Shown here: in pieces, positions 18,306-26,058 of the stretch
Layout: every line of letters starts with the position of its first letter
How positions within the stretch are numbered: the first letter of the stretch is position 1
Assembly (NCBI RefSeq): GCF_018413645.1
Contig: NZ_JAHCDA010000001.1
Coordinates: 1,674,001-1,738,000, forward strand
Reading direction: 5' to 3'
DNA length: 64,000 nt
DNA from: Roseococcus pinisoli
Lineage (GTDB): Bacteria > Pseudomonadota > Alphaproteobacteria > Acetobacterales > Acetobacteraceae
Notes under the pieces: model-generated
Databases searched by the model: none
Told to the model about the DNA's origin: nothing
The model's input: the letters and a program-made list of their open reading frames with translations, nothing else
Position numbers and translations under genes: made by a program

Positions 18306-18788
18306 ATGACCATGCAGACCGCTTCCTCGCCGCTTTCAGGGGCGCGCCCGCCCGGTGCCGAGGCCGCTGGCATGATGCTGACGCTGACCGTGGCCGAGCA
18401 GCTTTGCGGCGTGCCCGTGCTCTCGGTCCGCGACGTGCTGGGCGTGCAGGTGATCACGCGCATCCCGCTGGCGCCGCGCGAGGTGGCGGGGAGCCTTAAC
18501 CTACGCGGCCGCATTGTGACCGCCGTCGATTTGCGCAGCCGGCTCGGCCTGCCGGCGCGCGACGACGGCAAGGGGGCCATGTCCGTCGTGGTGGAGGTCG
18601 GTGGGGAGCTCTACAGCCTGCTGGCGGATCAGGTGGGCGAGGTGCTGACGCTCAATGCCGAGGAGCGCGCGCCCAATCCGCCGACGCTGGATGCGGCCTG
18701 GTGCGGCTTCTCGCTCGGCGTGCATCGGCTGGGCGACCAGCTGCTCGTGCTGCTGGACGTCGAGCGGCTGCTGGAGTTGAGCGCGTGA
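18306..18788 (+). CDS. cheW: chemotaxis coupling protein CheW
   Basis: A 160-aa adaptor that links CheA to receptors in the signalling array. The CheW fold runs from about residue 20, with MLTLTVAEQLCGVPVLSVRDVLG, the loop IPLAPREVAGSLNLRGRIVTAVDLRSRLGL typical of the family, and the final LLVLLDVERLLE strand. The start may be 18306 or the next ATG at 18312; the first ~20 residues are not conserved in the family. It follows cheA by nine bases and precedes cheB by 28, consistent with one transcript. No methyl-accepting receptor gene is present in the window. Confidence 0.93.
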   Translation: MTMQTASSPLSGARPPGAEAAGMMLTLTVAEQLCGVPVLSVRDVLGVQVITRIPLAPREVAGSLNLRGRIVTAVDLRSRLGLPARDDGKGAMSVVVEVGGELYSLLADQVGEVLTLNAEERAPNPPTLDAAWCGFSLGVHRLGDQLLVLLDVERLLELSA

Positions 18789-18816
18789 GTCGGTCGTGCG
18801 CTGAGTTCCGCTTCGC

Positions 18817-19917
18817 ATGAGCATCATCCAGCCGCCGCCCCTGCGCGTCATGCTCTGCGACGACAGTTCCACGGTGCGCTCGGCCCTGGCGCGCCTGCTC
18901 GAAACCGATCCGGGCATCCGCATCGTGGCGCGCGTCGGCGACGGCGCGCAGGCGCTGGCGGCGCTGGACCGGGCTGCGCCGCCCGACCGCGCGCAGGTCG
19001 TGCTGCTCGACCTCGAGATGCCGGTGATGGACGGCATGACCGCGCTGCCGCTGATCCTGCAGCGGGAGCCGCGGCCCGTCGTCATCGTCGCGAGCGCGCT
19101 GACCCAGCGCGGGGCCGGCGCCACCATGGCGGCGCTGCGCGCCGGCGCCTCCGATTACATCCCGAAGCCCGGCGCCTCCGCAGGCGCGCTGGCCGATCCG
19201 CATTTTCGCGGCGAGCTGCTGGCCAAGGTAAAGGGCTGGGCGCGGCTCGGGCAGAAGCCGGCCGCGCGTCCCGCGGTGATGCCCGCCCCGGCCGCCCGGC
19301 CTTCCGTCCCTCGCGTGCGGACGGGCCTGCGCGCCGTCGTGCCGACGGTCGTCTGCATCGGCAGCTCCACCGGCGGCCCGCAGGCGCTGGCCGCGCTGAT
19401 CCGGCGCCTGCCGCGGCAGCCGGCAGTGCCGATGCTGGTCGTGCAGCACATGCCGCGGGGATTTACCGCGATGCTCGCGCAGCATCTCGACACGCTCGGC
19501 GGCCCTCCTGTCAGCGAGGCGCGGGAGGGCGATGTGCTGGAAGCGGGTCGCATCTTCGTGGCACCGGGGGACCGGCACCTCCTGACGCGGGCCGAGGGCG
19601 AGCAGGTGCTGCTGCGCCTTTCGGAAGCGCCGCCGGAGAATTTCTGCCGCCCGGCGGTGGATCCCACGCTGCGCAGCCTCGTCGCGACCTTCGGGCATTC
19701 CGTCCAGGCCGTGATCCTCACCGGCATGGGGCAGGACGGGCTGGCCGGCTGCCAGCTCGTCGCGCGGGCGGAAGGCCAGGTCTGGGCGCAGGACGAGGCC
19801 TCCTCCGTCGTCTGGGGCATGCCGGGCGCCGTGGCGCGCGCCGGCCTGGCGGCCGAGCAGGGGACGCCGGAAAGCCTCGGCGATGCCCTGGCCAAGCTCT
19901 GCGGGAGACGCGCTTGA
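18817..19917 (+). CDS. cheB: protein-glutamate methylesterase/glutamine deamidase CheB
   Basis: A 366-aa response-regulator methylesterase that removes methyl groups from, and deamidates, chemoreceptor glutamyl residues. The receiver domain has Asp65 (VVLLDLEMPVMDG). After a Pro/Ala-rich linker the esterase domain carries the expected catalytic triad: Ser184 in GSSTGGPQAL, His211 in VQHMPRGFT and Asp307 in TGMGQDGLAG. Length and order match the family. Its stop overlaps the TTG start of cheR, indicating translational coupling, so methylation and demethylation enzymes are made together. Confidence 0.96.
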   Translation: MSIIQPPPLRVMLCDDSSTVRSALARLLETDPGIRIVARVGDGAQALAALDRAAPPDRAQVVLLDLEMPVMDGMTALPLILQREPRPVVIVASALTQRGAGATMAALRAGASDYIPKPGASAGALADPHFRGELLAKVKGWARLGQKPAARPAVMPAPAARPSVPRVRTGLRAVVPTVVCIGSSTGGPQALAALIRRLPRQPAVPMLVVQHMPRGFTAMLAQHLDTLGGPPVSEAREGDVLEAGRIFVAPGDRHLLTRAEGEQVLLRLSEAPPENFCRPAVDPTLRSLVATFGHSVQAVILTGMGQDGLAGCQLVARAEGQVWAQDEASSVVWGMPGAVARAGLAAEQGTPESLGDALAKLCGRRA

Positions 19918-20750
19918 TCGCCTCGACCTTCGATTTCCTGGCGGCGGTCGTGAAGGACCGCACCGGCGGCGTGATCGGCGCGGACCAGCGCTACATGCTG
20001 GAAACGCGCCTTGCGCCGCTGCTGAAGCGCGAGGCGCTGCGCGACCTCGACGCCCTGCCCGCCCGCCTGAGAGCGCCGCAGGGCGAGGCTCTGGCGCAGG
20101 AGATGGCCGAGCTTCTCACGACGAACGAAAGCAGCTTCTTTCGCGACGGCCGCCCCTTCGATCATCTCCGCCCCCTGCTGCGCGGCCTGCATGCGGCGCG
20201 GCCGGCGGGGCAGCCGCTGCGCCTCTGGTCGGCCGCCTGCTCCACCGGGCAGGAGGCCTATTCGATGGCGATCATCCTGGCCGAGCTGGCCGAAGGCGAT
20301 CCGGGGTTTCGGGGACGGCGCGTGGAGATCCTGGGGACGGATATCTCCGCCCGCGTCATCGGGCGCGCCCGCGCGGGCGTCTTCACGCCCTTCGAGGTGC
20401 AGCGGGGACTGCCCGCCGCCACGCTGACGCGGCGCTTCCAGGAGGAAGGCGCGCAGTGGCGCGTGAAGCCCGAGGTCGCGGCCTGCTGCCGTTTCGAGCG
20501 CGCCAATCTTCTCGCCGACCTGCGCGGCTTCGGCCGCTTCGACGTGATCTTCTGCCGCAACGTGCTGATCTATTTCGACGTGCCGACCAAGGCGCGCGTC
20601 CTGCGGGGGCTGGCGCAGCAGCTGGTGGCGGATGGCGCGCTCTATCTGGGGGCGGCGGAAACGGCGATCGGCCTTACCGACGCTCTCGTCCCGCACGCCA
20701 CGGAGCGCGGCGTCTACGGTCTCGCCGCGCCGCAGCGCCTTCCGGCCTGA
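19914..20750 (+). CDS. cheR: chemotaxis protein methyltransferase CheR
   Basis: A 278-aa S-adenosylmethionine-dependent methyltransferase that methylates glutamates on chemoreceptors. The N-terminal helical domain (about 1-75) is followed by the SAM-binding domain with LRLWSAACSTGQEAYSMAI, EILGTDISARVIGRA and the FDVIFCRNVLIYFD motif. The TTG start overlaps the cheB stop (TTGA) and gives MIASTFDFLAAVV; no ATG is available. Its stop lies one base from the convergent LysR gene stop. With cheAWB it forms a compact adaptation module lacking cheY and cheZ. Confidence 0.95.
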   Translation: MIASTFDFLAAVVKDRTGGVIGADQRYMLETRLAPLLKREALRDLDALPARLRAPQGEALAQEMAELLTTNESSFFRDGRPFDHLRPLLRGLHAARPAGQPLRLWSAACSTGQEAYSMAIILAELAEGDPGFRGRRVEILGTDISARVIGRARAGVFTPFEVQRGLPAATLTRRFQEEGAQWRVKPEVAACCRFERANLLADLRGFGRFDVIFCRNVLIYFDVPTKARVLRGLAQQLVADGALYLGAAETAIGLTDALVPHATERGVYGLAAPQRLPA

Positions 20751-20751
20751 T

Positions 20752-21594
20752 TCAGCTGACCGCGCGCAGGTCGTTCAGCAGCGGCTCGACCAGGGGCGAC
20801 TGCCCCGCGGCATCGCCGAAGAGGCACATTTCCGCGGTGCCGAGCGGGGGCAGGCCTTCCAGCTCCACGAGCCCGTCCGGCAGGCCGGTGCGCCCCATCA
20901 CGGTTGCCGCGAAGCCGGCCTGCGCAGCGGCGGCAATGCCCATCAGGCTCGGCGAGGTATAGACCACGTCGAGGGCGATCCCGGCGCGCGAGAGCGCCGT
21001 CAGCGCACGGTCGCGGAACATGCAGCCCTGCGGCAGCATGGCCAGCGGCAGGGGACGTTCGTGCGGGATCACGAAATCGCGGCTGGCCACCCAGACCACG
21101 GCTTCGGTGAAGATGACGCGCCCCTCGGTCTCGCCGTCGCGGCGCTTGCCGAGCACGAGGTCCAGCTCCTCCCGGGCCAGGGCCGCGCGCAGCTCGTGGC
21201 TGCGGCCGACCTCGACCTCGATGCGGACCTCGGGCCAGGTGCGGGCGAAGCGCGCCAGGGTGGGGGCGAGGTGCCGCGGCACGAAATGGTCGGCCACGCC
21301 GAGCCTCAGCCGGCCCGAGACGGGCGGGGCCACGAATTGCCGCACTGCCTCCTCGTTGAGGGCCAGCATGCGGCGGGCATAGGCCAGCAGGGATTCGCCC
21401 TCGCGCGTCAGCGTTACCTGCTTCGCGCCACGGGTGAAGACGGGCTTGCCCAGCAGCTCCTCGAGCCGCTTCACCTTCAGGCTGATGGCCGACTGCGTGA
21501 GGCCGAGGGCCTGCCCCGCGAGGGTGAAGCCCCCGCGCTCGGCCACGGTGACGAAGCCGCGCAGCAGGTCGAGGTCTAGATCCGGGACGCGCAT
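20752..21594 (-). CDS. LysR-family transcriptional regulator
   Basis: A 280-aa LysR-type regulator. The winged helix-turn-helix at about residues 8-66 reads LLRGFVTVAERGGFTLAGQALGLTQSAISLKVKRLEELLGKPVF, and the co-inducer-binding domain covers about 95-280. The N-terminal DLDLDLLRGFV form is frequent in alphaproteobacterial LysR proteins related to regulators of stress or amino acid genes. It is a single gene between the convergent cheR and the DUF2076 gene. LysR proteins usually act on a divergent neighbour, but none is present, so the target is unknown. Possible start at the ATG at 21594; a second in-frame start was not favoured. Confidence 0.92.
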   Translation of the reverse strand: MRVPDLDLDLLRGFVTVAERGGFTLAGQALGLTQSAISLKVKRLEELLGKPVFTRGAKQVTLTREGESLLAYARRMLALNEEAVRQFVAPPVSGRLRLGVADHFVPRHLAPTLARFARTWPEVRIEVEVGRSHELRAALAREELDLVLGKRRDGETEGRVIFTEAVVWVASRDFVIPHERPLPLAMLPQGCMFRDRALTALSRAGIALDVVYTSPSLMGIAAAAQAGFAATVMGRTGLPDGLVELEGLPPLGTAEMCLFGDAAGQSPLVEPLLNDLRAVS

Positions 21595-21686
21595 CCCGTC
21601 CTTATCGGCCCAAGGGGGCCGGGAGGGCTAGAGCGGCCCGCGCCGGGCCGGGAGAGGTGCAGGCCCGGCGCAGAAGGCCCTTCACG

Positions 21687-21712
21687 AAAAAGGGCGGCCG
21701 GAGCCGCCCTTT
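21687..21712 (-). terminator. rho-independent terminator after the DUF2076 gene
   Basis: AAAGGGCGGC (21689-21698) and GCCGCCCTTT (21703-21712) form a perfect 10-bp stem with a 4-base loop. Read on the minus strand it is followed by TTTTT, five bases past the DUF2076 stop codon. It is one of the clearest intrinsic terminators in the window. Confidence 0.85.
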
Positions 21713-21716
21713 CGCC

Positions 21717-22457
21717 TCACACGTCGTCGTAACCGCCGCCGTCGTCGTAGCCGCCGGAAGCGTCGTTGTCGTAGCCGCCGCCATCGTCGTAGCCGGCGCC
21801 CGTCGCATCCTGCTGGCCCCAACCGGAGTTGGAAGCGGCCGCGCCGGGATCGGTCCAGGCGGAGGAGGCCGGCACCGCCTCATTGCCGAAGCTGCCCGCG
21901 CCGGCGCTCGAGGCGGCCTGGGCCGCGCCGCCACCGCCACTGAAGGCGTTCATCAGCATGTTGCCGACCACGAGGCCGCCGGCCACGCCGGCCGCGGTGG
22001 TGAGCGCCGTGCCCAGGAAGCCCGAACCGCCCCGCGCGCCCTGGATGGCCTGCGGGTTGTAGTTCGGCGGATATTGCGGCTGGGGCGGCGGGGGCATCGG
22101 CGCCGGGCGCGAGCTGCCGAGGCCGAAGAGGCCGCGGCTCTGCGAGGCCTGGGCCTGGCGCGTCGCGTTCTCCAGCTCCCACTCCAGCTGCTGGATGCGG
22201 TTCTGCGCCTCGATCAGCGCGTGCTCCTGCACGAAGGCAGTCTGCGTGATGCGGAAGCGCGCCTCGGGGTAGCGGCTGAAGAGGTCGGCGATGAGCGCGT
22301 CGGCCGCGGGCTCCACGGGCGGCAGGGGCGCCTGCTGCGGACCGGTGGAGGGGATGCGGCTGCCCCAGGGGCTGCTGCTGGAAGCCGGCGCCGGTCGCGA
22401 ATATCCGGCAACCCGCGTCACGTAGTCCGAAATGATCCGGCGTTCGTCTTCAGTCAT
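21717..22457 (-). CDS. DUF2076 protein, Gly-rich
   Basis: A 246-aa protein of the DUF2076 family (periplasmic ligand-binding-sensor-like by Pfam name; function unknown). The N-terminal MTEDERRIISDYVTRV and the segment DALIADLFSRYPEARFRITQTAFVQEHALIEAQNRIQQLE, which looks helical, fit the family. A low-complexity middle (PMPPPPQPQYPPNY) is followed by a Gly/Ala-rich hydrophobic stretch (FLGTALTTAAGVAGGLVVGNML) that may insert in a membrane, and the tail repeats GYDDGGGYD units. Start ATG has GGAAGGATCCC upstream. A candidate promoter with an inverted repeat in its spacer lies 70-100 bases upstream and an intrinsic terminator follows, so it is a single-gene unit. Confidence 0.85.
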   Translation of the reverse strand: MTEDERRIISDYVTRVAGYSRPAPASSSSPWGSRIPSTGPQQAPLPPVEPAADALIADLFSRYPEARFRITQTAFVQEHALIEAQNRIQQLEWELENATRQAQASQSRGLFGLGSSRPAPMPPPPQPQYPPNYNPQAIQGARGGSGFLGTALTTAAGVAGGLVVGNMLMNAFSGGGGAAQAASSAGAGSFGNEAVPASSAWTDPGAAASNSGWGQQDATGAGYDDGGGYDNDASGGYDDGGGYDDV

Positions 22458-22527
22458 GGGATCCTTCCCTCCGAAGGGCGATTCGGGCTGCCCTTCCGCG
22501 CGCAGACGTGGCCCGATCGCGGCTCGA

Positions 22528-22555
22528 ATTCAAGAACTGTACAAACAGTAATCAA
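22528..22555 (-). promoter_or_regulatory. candidate promoter of the DUF2076 gene with inverted repeat in the spacer
   Basis: On the minus strand TTGATT (22555-22550) and TTGAAT (22533-22528) are spaced by 16 bases and match -35 and -10 hexamers at four of six positions each. The spacer contains ACTGT-N4-ACAGT (22536-22549), a perfect 5-bp inverted repeat suited to a dimeric repressor. No matching regulator is identified. Confidence 0.4.
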
Positions 22556-22564
22556 ACGTCCAGC

Positions 22565-22975
22565 TTATCCGATCCGGGGCGGAAGCCCGAGCCGCCGCCA
22601 CTCGATGACCGGGCAGCGGTCCATGACGATTTCCACCTTCTGCGCGCGGGCGCGCTCGGCCGCCGGCTCATTCACCACACCGAGCTGCAGCCAGACCGCC
22701 CGGGCGCCGAGGCTCACCGCCTCGTCGACCACGTCGCCCGCTTCCGCGCTGCGCCGGAACACATCCACCAGATCGAGCGGACCAGCCTCGGCGAGGCTGG
22801 CCACGACCTTGCGGCCGTGGATCTCCTTGCCGGCCAGCACCGGGTTCACCGGCGTCACGTCGTAGCCGCGGTCGAGCAGGAAGCGCATCACCTCGTTGGA
22901 GGCGCGGTCGGGCCGGTCGGAGGCGCCGACCAGCGCGATGCGCCGGGTGGAGAGCAGCAGGTCTTGGATGTCCAT
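22565..22975 (-). CDS. CoA-binding protein (YccU-like)
   Basis: A 136-aa single-domain protein with the CoA-binding Rossmann fold found at the N-terminus of succinyl-CoA ligases. It begins MDIQDLLLSTRRIALVGASDRPDRASNEV, followed by the phosphate-binding VTPVNPVLAGKEIHGRKVVASL and the VDVFRRSAEAGDVVDEA helix; CPVIEWRRLGL lies at the C-terminus. The ATG at 22975 fits the family start; an upstream in-frame extension does not. Such proteins (E. coli YccU group) bind CoA but their role is unsettled. Divergent from the S49 peptidase gene, 62 bp apart. Confidence 0.9.
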   Translation of the reverse strand: MDIQDLLLSTRRIALVGASDRPDRASNEVMRFLLDRGYDVTPVNPVLAGKEIHGRKVVASLAEAGPLDLVDVFRRSAEAGDVVDEAVSLGARAVWLQLGVVNEPAAERARAQKVEIVMDRCPVIEWRRLGLPPRIG

Positions 22976-23037
22976 GGGATCCTCCAGTCGGGCAGGCGGG
23001 GGTTGTTCCCGCGCGGCGGGCCGGCAAGTCTGACGGT

Positions 23038-23853
23038 ATGTGGTATCCGTTCCGGCCTCGCCCACCCCTTGTCGCACTCGTCAGGCTGGAAGGGCTGATC
23101 GCGGCGCGCAGCGGGCCATTCGGGGGGCTGAACCTCGCGGGCGTCAACCCGGTGCTCGAGCGCGCCTTCGGCCTGAAGCGCCTGCAGGCGGTGTTCCTCG
23201 CCATCAACTCGCCGGGCGGGTCGCCGGTGCAGTCCTCGCTGATCGCGCGGCGCATCCGGCAGCTGGCGGAGGAGAAGAACGTCCCCGTGGTGGCGGTGGC
23301 GGAGGATGCGGCGGCTTCGGGCGGCTATTGGCTGGCCTGCGCCGCGGACGAGATCGTGGCCGACCCCGCCTCGGTCCTGGGCTCCATCGGCGTCATCTCT
23401 GCCGGCTTCGGCTTCCAGGAGGCGATGGGCCGCCTCGGCATCGAGCGCCGCCTCCGCACCGCGGGAAGCGAGAAATCGCTGAACGATCCGTTCCGCCCGC
23501 AGGCGCCACAAGAGGAGGCGCGGCTGGAGGAGCTACTCACGGAGTTGCACACGGAATTCAAGGACTGGGTGCGCTCCCGCCGGGGCGCAAAGCTGAAGGC
23601 GCCGGAGGAGCAGCTTTTCACGGGGCGCTTCTGGACCGGCCGCAGGGCACTGGAGCTCGGCCTCTGCGATCGCCTTGGCGATGCGCGGGGCGAGGCCCGC
23701 CGCCGCTTCGGCGATAAGGTGCGCGTCGTCACCATCGGGCCGAAGCGCCGCCGCTTTCCGCTCGGCCTCCTGGGTGGCGCCAGCGCGGCGATGGCCTCGG
23801 GCATCGCTCAGATTGCGGAGGAGCGCGCGGCCTGGGGCCGGCTCGGCCTCTGA
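23038..23853 (+). CDS. S49-family serine peptidase (SppA-like)
   Basis: A 271-aa short-form signal-peptide-peptidase-like protein. The catalytic Ser94 sits in AAASGGYWLACAAD and the general-base Lys146 in AGSEKSLNDP; the 52-residue spacing is that of Bacillus-type SppA. The oxyanion-site region reads AINSPGGSPVQSS. There is no clear N-terminal membrane anchor, so it may be cytosolic or peripheral, unlike the long SppA of enterobacteria. Products of this family cut residual signal peptides or small membrane peptides. The start ATG at 23038 gives MWYPFRPRPP. It is convergent with the NTF2-like gene, 12 bases away. Confidence 0.9.
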   Translation: MWYPFRPRPPLVALVRLEGLIAARSGPFGGLNLAGVNPVLERAFGLKRLQAVFLAINSPGGSPVQSSLIARRIRQLAEEKNVPVVAVAEDAAASGGYWLACAADEIVADPASVLGSIGVISAGFGFQEAMGRLGIERRLRTAGSEKSLNDPFRPQAPQEEARLEELLTELHTEFKDWVRSRRGAKLKAPEEQLFTGRFWTGRRALELGLCDRLGDARGEARRRFGDKVRVVTIGPKRRRFPLGLLGGASAAMASGIAQIAEERAAWGRLGL

Positions 23854-23865
23854 TCGCCCTCCTGG

Positions 23866-24276
23866 CTATTCCCCTTGCGGGATACGCACCTGCGCCAGCC
23901 AGTTCTCGAGGTTGTAGTAGTTGGTGACGCGGGCGATCCGGCCATCGCGGATCGCGAAGAAGGCGCCGACCGGCAGCACGTAGCTCTGGCCCTGCGCCGG
24001 CGGGAGGCCCGCATCGGCGGCGAGATAGGTGCCGTGGATGGTGAATTCGGCGGCGGCGCGCCGGCCGTCCGGCGTCGCCATCACGACCAGGTCCTCGACC
24101 TGCTCGCGGTAGCTCGCCTCCATGCGGCCCAGGAAGGCGCGGAAGGCGTCGCGGCCCGTCTCGCGCGGGCCCTGGTTGACGTCGTGCGCGACGTCGTCCG
24201 TGAGGCAGTCCAGCATGCCGGCCCAGTCGCCCGCATTGAAGGCCGCGTAGTAGCGGCGGATCAGCGTCTCGCTCAT
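23866..24276 (-). CDS. NTF2-like / ketosteroid-isomerase-related protein
   Basis: A 136-aa alpha+beta cone fold protein of the NTF2/SnoaL superfamily: RRYYAAFNAGDWAGMLDCLTDDVAHDVNQG at the start, FRAFLGRMEASYREQVEDLVV in the middle and GRIARVTNYYNLENWLAQV at the end. These small proteins act as isomerases, hydrolases or ligand binders, and the substrate cannot be told from sequence. The ATG overlaps the stop of the upstream racemase gene (ATGA), so it is expressed with it. This pair is probably functional together, perhaps on a hydantoin- or amino-acid-like compound, but that is only inferred from location. Confidence 0.85.
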   Translation of the reverse strand: MSETLIRRYYAAFNAGDWAGMLDCLTDDVAHDVNQGPRETGRDAFRAFLGRMEASYREQVEDLVVMATPDGRRAAAEFTIHGTYLAADAGLPPAQGQSYVLPVGAFFAIRDGRIARVTNYYNLENWLAQVRIPQGE

Positions 24277-24941
24277 ATCGCCACCGAGGGGATGCGGGCG
24301 CCGAGCACAGCCAGGAGCGCGGCGGCGGCGGCGGCCTGGCAGGGCTCGATCACGGGAAGGCCGCTCGCCTCGGCGGCGACGGCGACATGCCCGGCCATGC
24401 CGGCGCAGCCCAGGATCACCACCTCGGCGCCACGTTCTTTCAATTCGCGCGCGGCGGCGGCGATGCGGCCCTGCGGCGCGACCGGGTCGGTCAGCACCTC
24501 CATCGGCAGGTCCAGCGGGATCCAGGCCGCCATCCGGTCCTCGACGCCGAGGGATTGCAGCGCCCGGCGCTGCCGCGGCAGGGATTTCTGGGTGAAGCCG
24601 ATGATGCCGAAGCGCTCGGCCCGGGCCATGGCGGCGGTCACCGCGCAGCGGAACATGCCCAGCACCGGCCGGTCGGTCACCGTGCGCACGGCCTCCAGCC
24701 CGGGATCGCTCACGCAGCCGATGACATAGGCATCGGCCTCCTCGCGCTCCACTTCGCGGCAGAGCGGCTCGGCCACGCTGAACCAGTCGCGCCAGGTGAC
24801 AATGGCGGGCGGACCGTCGGTGAGGCGCGTCACGTCGAAGCGCGGAAGGCCGGGAGCGGCGAAGGGCGCCACCGCCTCGGCAATGCCGTCGGTGCAGGAG
24901 CGCGACGAGTTCGGATTGATGATCAGGATGCGGCCATGCAT
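24273..24941 (-). CDS. Asp/Glu/hydantoin racemase-family protein
   Basis: A 222-aa protein of the aspartate/glutamate racemase superfamily, closest in pattern to hydantoin racemase. It begins MHGRILIINPNSS, and the two catalytic cysteines are visible in YVIGCVSDPGLEAV and VILGCAGMAGHVAV, with ERFGIIGFT between them. It probably epimerises a carbon next to a carboxylate or hydantoin ring without a cofactor. ATG at 24941 is the family start; the longer frame upstream is spurious. It is divergent from the DUF983 gene and translationally coupled to the NTF2-like gene. Confidence 0.88.
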   Translation of the reverse strand: MHGRILIINPNSSRSCTDGIAEAVAPFAAPGLPRFDVTRLTDGPPAIVTWRDWFSVAEPLCREVEREEADAYVIGCVSDPGLEAVRTVTDRPVLGMFRCAVTAAMARAERFGIIGFTQKSLPRQRRALQSLGVEDRMAAWIPLDLPMEVLTDPVAPQGRIAAAARELKERGAEVVILGCAGMAGHVAVAAEASGLPVIEPCQAAAAAALLAVLGARIPSVAI

Positions 24942-25010
24942 TCGGAGAGCATGGCAGGAACGGCCGATTTTTACTATGTTAGGCTGGCAACAGCATATGT
25001 GCGGCTCGTC

Positions 25011-25430
25011 ATGACGGATATCGCTGCCACGACCTGGGAACGCAATCGCCCGGCGCCGGCCTCGCCCTACGTTGCGCCGCCTCTGAAGACGGCGATGTGG
25101 CGGGGCCTGCGGAACCGCTGCCCGTTCTGCGATCAGGGCAAGGTGTTCAAGGGTTTCCTCCGCGTGGTGGACAATTGCGAGCATTGCGACGCGCCGCTGG
25201 GCAAGCTGCGCGCGGATGACGCGCCGCCCTACTTCACGATCTTCATCGCCGGCCACCTCTTCATCCCGCCGGTCCTCTGGATCGAGCGCATCTATTCGCC
25301 GCCGATGTGGATCCAGATGTCCGTCTGGGTGCCGCTCTTCGCCATCGCCACGACGCTGCTGCTGCGGCCGGTCAAAGGCGCCACCGTCGGCCTGATGAGC
25401 CGTTTTGGTTTCACCCAGCCTCAAGCCTGA
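25011..25430 (+). CDS. DUF983 zinc-ribbon membrane protein
   Basis: A 139-aa DUF983 family protein. A zinc-ribbon-like part has RCPFCDQGKVF and CEHCDAPLG (two CxxC pairs), followed by two hydrophobic segments (FTIFIAGHLFIPPVLWI and VWVPLFAIATTLLLRPV), so it is an inner-membrane protein with a probable cytosolic metal site. In alphaproteobacteria these genes often lie near cytochrome oxidase assembly or RNase genes; here it is followed by a UPF0262 gene starting five bases after its stop. ATG at 25011 gives MTDIAATTWERNRPAP. Function unknown. Confidence 0.9.
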   Translation: MTDIAATTWERNRPAPASPYVAPPLKTAMWRGLRNRCPFCDQGKVFKGFLRVVDNCEHCDAPLGKLRADDAPPYFTIFIAGHLFIPPVLWIERIYSPPMWIQMSVWVPLFAIATTLLLRPVKGATVGLMSRFGFTQPQA

Positions 25431-25434
25431 CAAA

Positions 25435-25905
25435 GTGGGCGACCGCCGCCTGATCCGCATTGAGCTGCCCGACGCACCGGCGCCGCCTTCGGCCTATGCG
25501 GAGGCCGATCGCCGCCAGGCCATCGAGGACCTGCTGCGCGGCAACAGCTTCGATCCCTCCGGCATGGGCGAGGGCCCCTTCGTGCTGCACCTCATGGTAC
25601 GCGAGGGGCGCCTCATCCTCGACGTGCGTGACGCGGAGGATCACCCGCTGCGGGCCATCATCCTCGTGCTCGGCCCCTTCCGCCGCCTCATCAAGGACTA
25701 CCTGATGGTGGTCGCGACGCATGAGGAGGCGGTGACCACGGGCGCCATGGATGCCCGCGTGCAGGCCATCGACATGGGCCGGCGTGGCCTCCACAACGAG
25801 GCGGCGGAACTGCTGACCCTGCGGCTGGAAGGCCGCATCGCGGTGGATTTCGAGACCGCGCGGCGCCTCTTCACCCTGATCGCGGCGCTGCACCAGCGGG
25901 TTTAA
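25435..25905 (+). CDS. UPF0262 family protein
   Basis: A protein of about 156 aa matching UPF0262, an alphaproteobacterial family: RRLIRIELPD, RRQAIEDLLRGNSFDP, GPFVLHLMVREGRLILDVRD, LVLGPFRRLIKDYLMV and AIDMGRRGLHNEAAELLTLRLEGR, which matches the typical C-terminal block. The GTG at 25435, five bases after the DUF983 stop, is preferred because it fits reinitiation after that gene; a TTG at 25405 would add ten residues and overlap DUF983. Neither has a clear Shine-Dalgarno sequence. Function unknown. Together with DUF983 and perhaps mtnA it forms a rightward operon. Confidence 0.85.
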   Translation: MGDRRLIRIELPDAPAPPSAYAEADRRQAIEDLLRGNSFDPSGMGEGPFVLHLMVREGRLILDVRDAEDHPLRAIILVLGPFRRLIKDYLMVVATHEEAVTTGAMDARVQAIDMGRRGLHNEAAELLTLRLEGRIAVDFETARRLFTLIAALHQRV

Positions 25906-25911
25906 GCTTTG

Positions 25912-26058
25912 GTGACGAACCTTTTCCCGGGCAGCGAGCCGACGCAATATCCGGCCGCGAAGGCGGCCGGCGCCGCCCGTTCCACTTTCCAGCCGGGCGC
26001 GCCCGCGGTGCGGCGTAGCCAAGCCGCCGGAGGCGGCGCCCGGCGCTTGAGGGTTTGA
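25912..26058 (+). CDS. possible 48-aa small protein encoded by palindromic repeat copy 1
   Basis: An open frame of 48 codons (GTG start, six bases after the UPF0262 stop) covering repeat copy 1: VTNLFPGSEPTQYPAAKAA, then ARSTFQPGAPAVRRSQAAGG and ending RRLRV. The stop codon shares its A with the ATG of the next repeat-encoded frame (TGATG). Low-complexity Ala/Arg/Pro composition suggests it is a by-product of a repeat that keeps translation going rather than a selected protein. Real only if translation through this spacer can be shown; there is no known homologous function. Confidence 0.35.
   Translation: MTNLFPGSEPTQYPAAKAAGAARSTFQPGAPAVRRSQAAGGGARRLRV
25920..26053 (+). repeat. palindromic repeat element, tandem copy 1
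   Basis: A 134-bp unit repeated at 26066-26199 with about 94% identity (eight or nine differences by eye, a period of 146). Internal palindromes are CCGGCCGC-N4-GCGGCCGG (25951-25970) and GCCGCC-gga-GGCGGC (26023-26037). The unit ends gcgcttgaggg. It occupies most of the 301-bp gap between the UPF0262 and mtnA genes. A diverged inverted copy lies at 48006-48130. Confidence 0.85.

Noticed and set aside
22530-22555. The ACTGT...ACAGT repeat as a LexA (SOS) box
   Set aside because: Alphaproteobacterial LexA sites are direct repeats GTTC-N7-GTTC and the E. coli box needs CTGT-N8-ACAG; the spacing here is N4 and fits neither.
24960-25010. AT-rich stretch before the DUF983 gene as a riboswitch
   Set aside because: Only about 70 bp separate the divergent genes and no conserved aptamer pattern is visible; it is more simply a pair of promoters.
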